NCBI GenBank assembly: GCA_944324635.1
Contig: CALUXC010000006.1
Location: 36,499-100,498, forward strand
Direction: 5' to 3'
DNA: 64,000 bases
Source: Candidatus Avelusimicrobium intestinipullorum
Lineage (GTDB): Bacteria; Elusimicrobiota; Elusimicrobia; Elusimicrobiales; Elusimicrobiaceae
Shown here: one piece after another, positions 1-7,663 of the stretch
Numbering within the stretch: position 1 is the first letter of the stretch
How the letters are laid out: each line of letters starts with the position of its first letter
Notes under the pieces: generated by a model
What the model saw: only the letters and a program-made list of their open reading frames with translations
What the model was told of the DNA's origin: nothing
Database searches by the model: none
Made by a program: the position numbers and the translations under genes

Positions 1-90
1 GGCTTCCACCATGGGAACCACATTGTATTTTTTCAAATCAATGTGTTTGATGGTGTCTTTGAGAAAGTCTTTTTTGGTAAGTTTTGCCAT
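1..90 (-). CDS. Deoxyhypusine synthase-like protein (5' fragment)
   Basis: Only the first 30 codons lie in the window; the rest runs off the left edge. The ATG (complement of 88-90) is preceded by AGAGGTG, a good ribosome binding site. The peptide contains the segment K-H-I-D-L-x-x-Y-N-V-V-P-M-V-E-A, which resembles the conserved N-terminus of bacterial deoxyhypusine synthase-like proteins (K-H-I-D-I-x-x-[FY]-[DN]-x-x-P-[LM]-[IV]-[DE]-A-M). Bacterial members are thought to act in polyamine (homospermidine-type) metabolism. That would fit the arginine decarboxylase and agmatinase genes at 43.5-45 kb, although these are far away. The call rests on a short recalled N-terminal pattern. The gene is divergent from glyA. 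Confidence 0.5.
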   Translation of the reverse strand, partial: MAKLTKKDFLKDTIKHIDLKKYNVVPMVEA

Positions 91-240
91 TTCTTTACAC
101 CTCTGCTGGATTTATTTACTTCTATTTAGTAAATTATATTAAATAACGCGGTATTTTCATAGGAAAATATGCAAAAAAACGCGCTAGAAAAAACGGGCCG
201 AAACAAAACGCTTTGTTTGTCCGCCCAAGGAGTGCAAAAA

Positions 241-1488
241 ATGTATCCCGATTTGCAAAAAACCGATCCGTCCGTTTTCGCCGCGGTAGAGAAAGAATTG
301 AACCGCCAGCGCGAAAAATTGGAGCTTATCGCTTCCGAAAATTTTACTTCCTTGGCCGTTATGCAGGCGCAGGGATCCATCTTAACCAACAAATATGCCG
401 AAGGGTACCCCGCCAAACGTTATTACGGCGGCTGCGAATTTGTGGACCAGGTAGAACAACTGGCCATAGACCGGGCCAAACAACTTTTCGGCGCGGAACA
501 CGCCAATGTGCAGCCGCACTCGGGCGCGCAGGCCAATATGGCGGTATATTTTGCGCTCTTGCAGCCGGGCGACACCGTGCTGGGGCTCAACCTGTCCCAC
601 GGCGGGCACCTCACCCACGGACACCCTTTGAATTTTTCGGGCAAACTCTATAACGTCGTGGCCATGAACGTGCGCCCCGACACCGAAGAAATTGATTACG
701 ACGAAGCCGCCAAACTGGCCTTGGAACACAAACCCAAACTCATCATGGCGGGCGCGTCCAACTATTCGCGCGTGTTTGATTGGAAACGCCTGCGCGAAAT
801 TGCCGATTCCTGCGGCGCCTACCTGGCCTGCGACGTAGCACACTACGCCGGGCTCATTGCGGCGGGCGAATATCCCAACCCGTTCCCGTATGCGGACGTC
901 GTCACCACCACCACGCACAAAACGCTCCGCGGGCCGCGCGGCGGGCTGATTTTGTGCAAAGAAAAATTGGCCAAAGCCATTAACTCGGCCGTTTTCCCCG
1001 GCGTACAAGGCGGGCCGCTGATGCACGTTATCGCCGGCAAAGCCGTGTGCTTTGGCGAAGCCTTAAAACCGGAATTCAAAGCTTATCAGCATCAGGTGAA
1101 ACTCAACGCGGCGGAACTGGCCAAACAGCTTGTGGCCCGCGGTTACCGCTTGGTGGCGGGCGGGACGGACAGTCACGTCATGTGCATTGATCTTCGTTCC
1201 AAAGGGCTCACGGGCAGAGCGGCCGAAGCCGCCCTGGACAAAGCCGGCATCACCGCCAACAAAAACACCATTCCTTTTGACCCGGAAAAACCGTTTGTTA
1301 CCAGCGGCCTTCGCTTGGGAACGCCGGCCATTACCACCCGCGGCATGAAGGAAACCGATATGGCCCAGGTGGCCGCCTTTATAGACGAGGCCATCTCCCA
1401 CGCGCAAGACGAAGCCTACCTAACCGCAACCGCCGAAAGAGTAAAGAAATTTCTGGAGAAATTTCCGCTTTACCCGCAGTTGCAGTAA
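241..1488 (+). CDS. glyA: Serine hydroxymethyltransferase
   Basis: PLP enzyme converting serine and tetrahydrofolate to glycine and 5,10-methylene-THF, the main cytosolic source of one-carbon units. The product is 415 aa, the usual bacterial GlyA length. The PLP-binding lysine lies in [14 protein letters not shown] (K227), and the early L-I-A-S-E-N-F motif is present. An in-frame ATG at 169 would add 24 unusual residues. I chose 241 because AAGGAG sits at 228-233 just upstream and family members start at this point. The gene is monocistronic, with a terminator at about 1507-1545. Confidence 0.97.
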   Translation: MYPDLQKTDPSVFAAVEKELNRQREKLELIASENFTSLAVMQAQGSILTNKYAEGYPAKRYYGGCEFVDQVEQLAIDRAKQLFGAEHANVQPHSGAQANMAVYFALLQPGDTVLGLNLSHGGHLTHGHPLNFSGKLYNVVAMNVRPDTEEIDYDEAAKLALEHKPKLIMAGASNYSRVFDWKRLREIADSCGAYLACDVAHYAGLIAAGEYPNPFPYADVVTTTTHKTLRGPRGGLILCKEKLAKAINSAVFPGVQGGPLMHVIAGKAVCFGEALKPEFKAYQHQVKLNAAELAKQLVARGYRLVAGGTDSHVMCIDLRSKGLTGRAAEAALDKAGITANKNTIPFDPEKPFVTSGLRLGTPAITTRGMKETDMAQVAAFIDEAISHAQDEAYLTATAERVKKFLEKFPLYPQLQ

Positions 1489-1506
1489 TTCGTTTCATCT
1501 TTGTTC

Positions 1507-1545
1507 AACCCCGGGGAGCGCCAGACAGCCTCCCCGGTTTTTTAT
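1507..1545 (+). terminator. Rho-independent terminator of glyA
   Basis: Stem CCGGGGAG (1511-1518) pairs with CTCCCCGG (1530-1537) and is followed by a T-rich tract, 20 bp after the glyA stop. Confidence 0.85.
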
Positions 1546-1558
1546 TAGCGGGCCTAAT

Positions 1559-1612
1559 TTTTTATGGGTCCATTGAATAATTTTTATGGGTCAAAAGACC
1601 CTGGTTTTAACC
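1559..1612. promoter_or_regulatory. Direct and inverted repeats upstream of the cysteine-peptidase cluster
   Basis: TTTTTATGGGTC occurs at 1559-1570 and again at 1581-1592, a 22-bp period (two helical turns). The second copy runs into the inverted repeat GGGTC-AAAA-GACCC (1588-1601), followed by GGTTTTAACC (1603-1612), a short palindrome. A TATAGA box at 1623-1628 lies 8 nt before the ATG of the first peptidase. The arrangement suggests an operator controlling the cluster. That role is inference; no regulator is identified. Confidence 0.4.
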
Positions 1613-1636
1613 GGTCAAAAGCTATAGAGTATTAGC

Positions 1637-2764
1637 ATGAAGCGGTATCTTATTTTGCTTATCTTATATATGGCTGCGCTCCCGGCCCTGGTGCCGACGC
1701 AGGCGCACGCACAAAAAGCCGGCTTGCGCCAGGCGGCCAAAGCCTTGACGGGCTACAACGCCGCCGCGGCAACCAAACTGCCGGCCCTGCTGCCCCGTAT
1801 AGAAACGGCCGCAGCGGTGGCCGCGCGTCAAGCGGCGATGCAAGCGGCGGCTCGCAAAGCGGCCGTCAAAGATATCCGCCTCTCCGTAGCCAAACTGCAA
1901 TCCGCTTTGTTAAAAGACATGCCCGAAGCCAAACAACCTACGGCCACCGCTTTTATTTTCAAAACCACCTACAACGGCAAAGAAGAAGTTTGGGGTGCCA
2001 CGGCCGGACATATTGCCAAAGGCATGGGTAACAATTTATTGCTGATTTTTTACGAAGGGGACCAAAAATTTGTCGTCCCCGCACAAGTCGTGCAGTACGG
2101 GCCCAACATGATTTCGGATATCGCCCTCTTAAAACTGCCCGACAATCTCCCCGCTCAGATTAACCCCCTCCCGCTGGCCGAGCCGCCTTTTGCCCTGGGG
2201 GAACCTTTTATCTCGACGGGATATTGCGCCCATGATTTAGTGTACACGGGCAAACAGGCCCTGCAAAAAGACAATCAGCGTTTCCTGCGCACCGATTATA
2301 CGGTGCCGCTTAGCAAACGCGCCGGTCTTTGCGGAGCCCCGCTGATTAACAGCCAAGGGGCCGTCACCGGCATTCACTGCGGAAGCGTGTGGAACAATAC
2401 CACCGGCTATGCTTCCAACGTAAAAGTGCTGTCCTATTTATTAAAGGCCCAACACGAAGGAACGGCCGAAATTCCGTTAGTGGCCGGCAAAGTGGTTTTC
2501 GGAAACATCAAAACGACCGAGCACATTCATTCCATTGAAGCGCTGGACGCCGAATTCCGCGACCTGGCCCGCTACGATACAGCAAACCGGCTGACTCAGT
2601 CCACCATGTTGTCTTTGCTCCAAGAACCCGGCACACGCTACCTGCGCTTTATGCTGGAAGACCGCAAAGCAAACCCGGTGGATTTTAATATGCGTAACGA
2701 TTTTCGTTACCTGATTTACGACAAGGAAACTCAAACTTCGCGTTTTGAGCCGATACACTGGTGA
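1637..2764 (+). CDS. Exported PA-clan (chymotrypsin-fold) peptidase with Cys nucleophile, paralog 1
   Basis: 375 aa. A signal peptide is followed by A-H-A|Q-K, then an Ala-rich, helix-prone stretch (about 30-95), a trypsin-like domain (about 100-270) and a C-terminal domain of about 100 aa. Catalytic-site motifs are T-A-G-H (H125), S-D-I-A-L-L (D161) and G-L-C-G-A-P (C232). In trypsin-like serine proteases the last motif is G-x-S-G-G-P, so the nucleophile position is Cys. G-I-H-C-G-S places H247 where viral 3C proteases have the S1-pocket His that selects Gln/Glu at P1. It is first of four tandem paralogs. The ATG lacks a clear ribosome binding site and sits 8 nt after TATAGA, so the mRNA may be leaderless. 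Activity and substrate are unknown. Confidence 0.8.
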   Translation: MKRYLILLILYMAALPALVPTQAHAQKAGLRQAAKALTGYNAAAATKLPALLPRIETAAAVAARQAAMQAAARKAAVKDIRLSVAKLQSALLKDMPEAKQPTATAFIFKTTYNGKEEVWGATAGHIAKGMGNNLLLIFYEGDQKFVVPAQVVQYGPNMISDIALLKLPDNLPAQINPLPLAEPPFALGEPFISTGYCAHDLVYTGKQALQKDNQRFLRTDYTVPLSKRAGLCGAPLINSQGAVTGIHCGSVWNNTTGYASNVKVLSYLLKAQHEGTAEIPLVAGKVVFGNIKTTEHIHSIEALDAEFRDLARYDTANRLTQSTMLSLLQEPGTRYLRFMLEDRKANPVDFNMRNDFRYLIYDKETQTSRFEPIHW

Positions 2765-2772
2765 GGTGTCTT

Positions 2773-3963
2773 ATGAAACGAACTTGCTTATTTGTTGCCT
2801 TAACCGTTTGCATGCTTTCCCCGATGAATACTTTTGCTCAAAAGAACCTCATCAAAGCGGGCGAAAAATTGCTTCCCGCCAACCTGCGCAAAATGGTGGC
2901 CCCGCTGGTGCACAAACAAACGGCCCCGTTTGCGGTGCAAGGGCTGTCGGCCGCGGCGGCGCATAATTTATCGCTGCAAATTACGTCCCAAGTACAAATC
3001 AAAAAACCGCTGATGCACATGCCGGCGCTGTTGCCGTTTGAACAACATGTACGGCATTTTATTTTTACGGTATCCGCCAAAGGGGTGGAACGTCCGTTTA
3101 AGGGAAGCGGCTTTGTGTTTGCCGAACAGCACGAAGGCCAAACCGTGCTGTGGGGTTTTACGGCGGCCCATGTGGTGCGCGGTATGGGGACGGACGTGAA
3201 CGTAACATTTTATAATGACGGAAAAGAATATGTTTATCCCGCCCGCGTGGTAATGACCGGCCGCAAATACGGCATTAACGCGGCGTTGATTCAATTGCCG
3301 CCGGAAGTAGCCGAAGTGGCGCGCCCGGTATTGGCTGCGGCGCGTTTTCCGAAAGACGGCAGCAAGCTGTTTACCTATGGCTTTAGCGGCGGCGAATACA
3401 AGAAAACCCTTCGCCGCGTGTTGGCCGCTCACTCCGACCGCGTAGTGGCCACGTTCCCCCAGCAAAATCAACCCCGCCCCGGCTTCTGCGGGAGCTTGGT
3501 GGTGAACGAAAAAGGGCATGCCGTCGGTATTGAAGTGGGTGGCTATTCCCCCAAAAAAGAATACCTCCAATGGTATCATGTAAAAGATAAACTGCAGTCT
3601 CTGCCGCGCGGCGATTTATCGCGCATCAGCGAAATCGTGCCGTTTAACCGGGCGTATGATTTAATCCGCGAATACCGCAACCCCGGTTCTGCTTTGCGGG
3701 TGATTTTGTTTGACGGTATGATTATCGGCAGAATTTCCAAAGACGAATTTGTGGAAAGAGTGACGGTGCATTACGAAGACGGTTCTTACACCACCGTGAT
3801 GCGCAATCCCTTTTTCAACGTGGCAGGATTAGATGATTTGTTTAATTTAGAAAATGCCGTCCAGGCGGATATTGTCATTAACAAAAACCGCATTCACACG
3901 TACGGCTACAGAGTGAACTTGAAAGAACATAAAGCGGAGAAGATAGGAGATACAAGAGAATGA
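2773..3963 (+). CDS. Exported PA-clan peptidase with Cys nucleophile, paralog 2 (Asp replaced by Asn)
   Basis: 396 aa. The start is ATG 2773, with GAGGTG 5-10 nt upstream; an in-frame GTG at 2761 overlaps the previous stop and is less likely. The signal peptide ends near T-F-A|Q-K. Motifs are T-A-A-H (H133), G-I-N-A-A-L (N169, where the siblings have Asp) and G-F-C-G-S-L (C239). The S1-pocket position is E254 in G-I-E-V-G-G, not His. The triad would therefore be His-Asn-Cys or a His-Cys dyad, and the different pocket residue predicts a different P1 preference. The C-terminal domain opens with I-I-G-R-I-S-K-D-E. The gene is translationally coupled, overlapping the next start by ATGA. Confidence 0.78.
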   Translation: MKRTCLFVALTVCMLSPMNTFAQKNLIKAGEKLLPANLRKMVAPLVHKQTAPFAVQGLSAAAAHNLSLQITSQVQIKKPLMHMPALLPFEQHVRHFIFTVSAKGVERPFKGSGFVFAEQHEGQTVLWGFTAAHVVRGMGTDVNVTFYNDGKEYVYPARVVMTGRKYGINAALIQLPPEVAEVARPVLAAARFPKDGSKLFTYGFSGGEYKKTLRRVLAAHSDRVVATFPQQNQPRPGFCGSLVVNEKGHAVGIEVGGYSPKKEYLQWYHVKDKLQSLPRGDLSRISEIVPFNRAYDLIREYRNPGSALRVILFDGMIIGRISKDEFVERVTVHYEDGSYTTVMRNPFFNVAGLDDLFNLENAVQADIVINKNRIHTYGYRVNLKEHKAEKIGDTRE

Positions 3964-5162
3964 AAGTAAGAAGATGGGTTGTCGTTTTCAGTGCGGCGGC
4001 GCTGCTGTGCTGTTATGCACCGGCGCCGGCGTACGCGCAGAAAAGCATTAAAAAATTCATACAAAAAATTTTAGCCCCCTACAAAAAAACAGGGTCGCGC
4101 AATTTGCCTTCGGTACTCCCGCGGATTAATCCCAAATCGCTGGACGCTGTGGCTTTTTCCAAAATTTCCAACCGCGGCGCCCGCGTATCGGTAGCGCCGC
4201 TGTTTAATGCGGACGTCCCCTCCATCGCCCCGCGCCCGCTTATGCCGGCGCCCGCCGAAGTGCGCCGGGCGGTGTTCACCTTGCAGTACAACCCGCAAAC
4301 ACATGGGAAAGGGTCCGCCTTTGCCATAGATATTGACGGGGAAGTATGGGGCGTAACCGCACGCCACGTGTTAGACGACATCAGCCGCTCGCCGTACATG
4401 TCCGTACCGGACGAAAACGGCAACCCCCTTTATTTCCAAGTACACTCGGTGCGGGAAGGCAACGTGCACGGGGCGGATTTGGCTATTTTCCGCATTCCGC
4501 CGCAAGCCTTGGCGTATGTATCGCCCTTAAAGCCCGACTATGTTCTCCCCGAAGCTAATACCGATATTCAATCCGCCGGATTCTCGCACGGTAATTTCGG
4601 TTGGTTTAGCCGCATTGGCGTATTGTTTTCCAGCAGCCACCGCATTTTAACACGCTACGAAGATTTCCCTATTCGCAACGGATACTGCGGATCTCCTCTG
4701 TTAAAAGACGGCAAAGTCATCGGCGTTTTTGCCGGGATTATCACTGCCGATCTGGCCCAATCGGCCGAGTGGTTCCGCCTGCTGTCGGATTTCAAAACTT
4801 CCATCACCTCTTTTAGCCACGTAGTACCCGTAGCGTGGGTGCGCACCTTGGCGCAGCAGGGTAAAAATGCCAACGACCCCAATGGCGTTCCCTTAAAATT
4901 GCTGGGGCATACGCTGGGAATTTTGCACGCGGACGAAAACGTCCAAACCATTCAGCACTTACGTGACGGCAAGTTAATTAAAGCCCTGCACTCTTATCCG
5001 TTTATGGACTACAACCACTTGGAACGTTTTTTGGACATCGGTCCGAACGACGTTATTCGCGTATTTGTACAAAAAGGGGACCGCTCGTCTTCCAGACGTT
5101 ATGTGTTTATCTATGAATGGGACGTGCAGGCCGCCACGCTAAAACGTATGGAGAGTAGATAA
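3960..5162 (+). CDS. Exported PA-clan peptidase with Cys nucleophile, paralog 3
   Basis: 400 aa. The ATG overlaps the preceding stop (ATGA, 3960-3963), with AGGAGA upstream. The signal peptide ends in A-Y-A|Q-K. Motifs are T-A-R-H (H136), G-A-D-L-A-I-F (D173) and N-G-Y-C-G-S-P (C243). The S1-pocket His of paralogs 1 and 4 is F257 here (G-V-F-A-G-I), which suggests a hydrophobic or closed pocket. The C-terminal domain of about 100 aa starts near L-L-G-H-T-L-G-I-L and contains D-Y-N-H-L-E-R, matching D-Y-N-Q-L-E-K in paralog 4. Divergence between copies is high, so the duplication is old and has probably been kept by selection for different roles. Confidence 0.78.
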   Translation: MKVRRWVVVFSAAALLCCYAPAPAYAQKSIKKFIQKILAPYKKTGSRNLPSVLPRINPKSLDAVAFSKISNRGARVSVAPLFNADVPSIAPRPLMPAPAEVRRAVFTLQYNPQTHGKGSAFAIDIDGEVWGVTARHVLDDISRSPYMSVPDENGNPLYFQVHSVREGNVHGADLAIFRIPPQALAYVSPLKPDYVLPEANTDIQSAGFSHGNFGWFSRIGVLFSSSHRILTRYEDFPIRNGYCGSPLLKDGKVIGVFAGIITADLAQSAEWFRLLSDFKTSITSFSHVVPVAWVRTLAQQGKNANDPNGVPLKLLGHTLGILHADENVQTIQHLRDGKLIKALHSYPFMDYNHLERFLDIGPNDVIRVFVQKGDRSSSRRYVFIYEWDVQAATLKRMESR

Positions 5163-5163
5163 C

Positions 5164-6402
5164 ATGAACCGTCCCGCCGCCTGTTTTTTGCTTGCTCTGT
5201 CTATTACGCTTCCCAGGGCGGTGTATGCCCAAAAGCAACTGCTCCCGGCCGCACGGGCTTTGCGGCAAACGACCGCCATTTCAAAAGGGCCGGAAATCTC
5301 CTCGGTTTCTACACGTATGGGCCTAGCGCCAAAAGTATTTTTTGATCCGCTGATCCCTTATTCCAATGCCGAAAAATTGCTGGCCAAAAACCTGCGCTTA
5401 AACGCCAGAGCCCAAGTACAAAAACCTATTTCCGTTCCGCTTCCGCCGCGGCTTAGCGCCCAAAAACGCAAACAGCGCCAAATGGCTGTTTTTGATGCGC
5501 ATGCGGCAGAAATGATGGTCAATTTGCAAAATCCGTTCTTATGGGATTTAATGCCCGTGGCCGCTTCGGCCTTTTTTGTGGAAGAAACCTATCAAGGGCA
5601 ACGTTATTTGTGGGCCGTAACGGCACAGCACGTGGCGGACTTAATCGGCCCGGACATCTACGCCCACCGCACTTTTGAAGAAGGATCCACCTTACGTTTC
5701 CCCTTAAAAACAGCCGTAAAAGGAAACGCCGGCATGGCGGATATTGCCCTGTTGGAAGTGCCGCCGGAACTGGCCGAACTCGTGCGCCCGATTTCTTTGG
5801 CGCAGCAGGACGCACAGCCGGGTGACGTGCTTCGCTCGTATGGTTTTTTTGCAGATGATCTTCGTATCGTACACAATCGCCGCGTCCTGGCGGTAGCGCC
5901 CAACCGCGCTATCACTTCTTTTGAATTTGCCGACTACGACCGCTCCGGCGCCTGCGGCGGCCCCGTCTTAAATGAAAATAACGAGGTGGTAGGCGTTCAT
6001 GTAGGCAGTTCCAGCAACAAAAAAGAAAGTTACGTGGTGCCGGTATCTTGGTTAAAAAATTTGCTCTATGCCGCGCACCATAACGGCATCTACGAACAAG
6101 ACCTCGTGCTAAACGGCCGCACGATAGGAACGATTAACATTGACGAATATATTTATTCCTTAAATGTAAAAAGAAACGGCGCTACGGTGCGCAGTTTGGT
6201 TCCGTGGCGCATGGAATTTCAGGTAGATTACAACCAACTGGAAAAACTCCTTTCCCCCGCTCAAGGCGATGAAATGGAAATCATCATCATCAAAAACGGC
6301 ACCGTCCAAACCGCCAGCGACGACCAAGCCACCCGCCGCATGCTGACGGTGGACCTGAAAACAGGCGAAGTGGAGCAAACGGATTTGTCCTCCAACCCAT
6401 AA
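5164..6402 (+). CDS. Exported PA-clan peptidase with Cys nucleophile, paralog 4
   Basis: 412 aa, one base after the previous stop. The signal peptide ends in V-Y-A|Q-K. The linker before the catalytic domain is the longest of the four (to about residue 130). Motifs are T-A-Q-H (H156), M-A-D-I-A-L-L (D193) and S-G-A-C-G-G-P (C264). G-V-H-V-G-S (H279) closely resembles the picornaviral 3C G-x-H-V-G-G motif, so Gln/Glu P1 specificity is a reasonable prediction. The C-terminal domain runs L-N-G-R-T-I-G-T-I-N-I-D-E to the end. It is last in the operon and followed by a strong terminator. Confidence 0.8.
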   Translation: MNRPAACFLLALSITLPRAVYAQKQLLPAARALRQTTAISKGPEISSVSTRMGLAPKVFFDPLIPYSNAEKLLAKNLRLNARAQVQKPISVPLPPRLSAQKRKQRQMAVFDAHAAEMMVNLQNPFLWDLMPVAASAFFVEETYQGQRYLWAVTAQHVADLIGPDIYAHRTFEEGSTLRFPLKTAVKGNAGMADIALLEVPPELAELVRPISLAQQDAQPGDVLRSYGFFADDLRIVHNRRVLAVAPNRAITSFEFADYDRSGACGGPVLNENNEVVGVHVGSSSNKKESYVVPVSWLKNLLYAAHHNGIYEQDLVLNGRTIGTINIDEYIYSLNVKRNGATVRSLVPWRMEFQVDYNQLEKLLSPAQGDEMEIIIIKNGTVQTASDDQATRRMLTVDLKTGEVEQTDLSSNP

Positions 6403-6434
6403 AAAAACCGGGGTGTTAGCGCCCCGGTTTTTTA
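6402..6434. terminator. Bidirectional terminator between the peptidase cluster and the Sel1 gene
   Basis: AACCGGGG and CCCCGGTT arms (6406-6413, 6422-6429) are flanked by A and T tracts, so the hairpin can serve the plus-strand peptidase operon and the minus-strand Sel1 gene. Confidence 0.85.
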
Positions 6435-6448
6435 TGTCACTATAACGT

Positions 6449-7582
6449 TTATTTGGCTTCTAATAAAGCTTTGGCCGCTTCGTTGCCGGCGTCTGCCGCG
6501 CGGCGAAGCCATTGTTCCCCTTCTTTTTTATTTACCGGAACCCCCAGCCCTTTCCAATAAATTTGGCCCAACACATACTGCGCGGCCGTATGATTTTGCT
6601 CGGCGGCATTGCGGAAGAAATCTATCGCCATAGGCACCGATTTATTGGTCCCCTGGCCCTGCATCAGCATAAACCCCGTCATGTATTGGCCTTGTGCCTG
6701 GCCGCCTGCGGCGGCATTGGAAAACCACGCAAAAGCGTCTTCATATTTGGGCGGGTTGGCTCCATAGGCCATGGTGCCCAACAGATACTGAGCGTCCGGG
6801 TTTTTGGCTTGCGCCGCCGCCCCCAACAGTTCCATGGCTTTGGCTTCGTTCTTTTCCGTTCCTTCCCCTTTTTGATACATCTGCGAAAGTTCATATGCGG
6901 CTTGGGGCAATTTATCCCCCTCCTCCCAAGCCCGCGTAAACAAGCGGAAGGCTTCTTCGTCATTGCGCGCCAGCGGATAGCCCATGTGAAGCGCTTGCCC
7001 CGCTTCCAGCTGGGCTTGCGAATTGCCTTCTTCCGCCCGTTCCAATACACCCGCAAAACGGTTAATTTCTTCATAGAGCTGGGGATCTTCCATCTGGACG
7101 TCCTGCACGGCATTTTGCGCCGCTTCATCACCGCCGGAAGCAGCTTTTATGCGCCAAAACAAGGCCTCCCCGGCGTTTTTGGGAAGTCCCCCCAAACCTT
7201 CTGCATAAAAACGCCCCAACTCGCTCTGCGCGCGGGCATTGCCGCTGCGGGCGGCCAATTGCACGTACACGGCGGCTTCTTCCAAATCCTGCGGCAGCAG
7301 CGTGCCCTGGATATACAAATCGGCCAATTGCCAAGCCGCTTCCATATTCCCGTCTGCGGCGGCTTTGCGGTACCATTCGGCGGCTTGTTTGCCGTCCGGT
7401 GCGGCCAGCCCCGTGCCGCTGGCATATAGTCCGGCCAGCTCAAACGCGGCCTGCGCATTGCCGCTCCGTGCGGACGCAAGCGTTTTTTCAAAGGTGCGCT
7501 GTTGCGGGGTTTTATAGAATACGTAAAAATAAATTCCAGCCAACACCGCCAATAACAAAAGGAGTTTCAAAAATGTTTTCAT
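6449..7582 (-). CDS. Sel1-repeat (SLR/TPR-like) membrane-anchored protein
   Basis: 377 aa from the ATG at 7582, preceded by GGAG; upstream in-frame codons add an unlikely N-terminus. Residues 5-25 form one hydrophobic segment with K-T-F before it, so the protein is an inner-membrane-anchored or secreted periplasmic protein. The remainder is about eight Sel1-like repeats of about 36 residues, with the pattern A-x-x-x-L-[AG]-x-x-Y-x-x-G-x-G followed by A-x-x-[WY]-[YF]-x-x-A-A-x-x-G (for example L-A-D-L-Y-I-Q-G and A-E-W-Y-R-K-A-A). Sel1 repeats are protein-binding solenoids; the partner is unknown. The gene is monocistronic, with terminators on both sides. Confidence 0.85.
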   Translation of the reverse strand: MKTFLKLLLLLAVLAGIYFYVFYKTPQQRTFEKTLASARSGNAQAAFELAGLYASGTGLAAPDGKQAAEWYRKAAADGNMEAAWQLADLYIQGTLLPQDLEEAAVYVQLAARSGNARAQSELGRFYAEGLGGLPKNAGEALFWRIKAASGGDEAAQNAVQDVQMEDPQLYEEINRFAGVLERAEEGNSQAQLEAGQALHMGYPLARNDEEAFRLFTRAWEEGDKLPQAAYELSQMYQKGEGTEKNEAKAMELLGAAAQAKNPDAQYLLGTMAYGANPPKYEDAFAWFSNAAAGGQAQGQYMTGFMLMQGQGTNKSVPMAIDFFRNAAEQNHTAAQYVLGQIYWKGLGVPVNKKEGEQWLRRAADAGNEAAKALLEAK

Positions 7583-7604
7583 GGTGTAGGTCTCCGTATA
7601 AAAA

Positions 7605-7635
7605 ATAAAAGGGAGGAAGTCCTCCCTTTTATTAT
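7605..7635 (-). terminator. Terminator downstream of the SPFH gene
   Basis: AAAAGGGAGG-aagt-CCTCCCTTTT perfect hairpin, 29 bp past the SPFH stop on the minus strand. It also insulates the Sel1 gene promoter region. Confidence 0.85.
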
Positions 7636-7663
7636 ACCTTTCCAAAGCCGCTTTCGCCGCGTT

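Noticed and set aside
169..240. Upstream ATG extending glyA by 24 residues
   Set aside because: AAGGAG lies directly before the ATG at 241 and the extension has no counterpart in GlyA proteins.
2761..2772. GTG start for Cys-peptidase paralog 2
   Set aside because: The ATG at 2773 has a ribosome binding site and gives a better signal peptide; the GTG lies in the preceding stop region.
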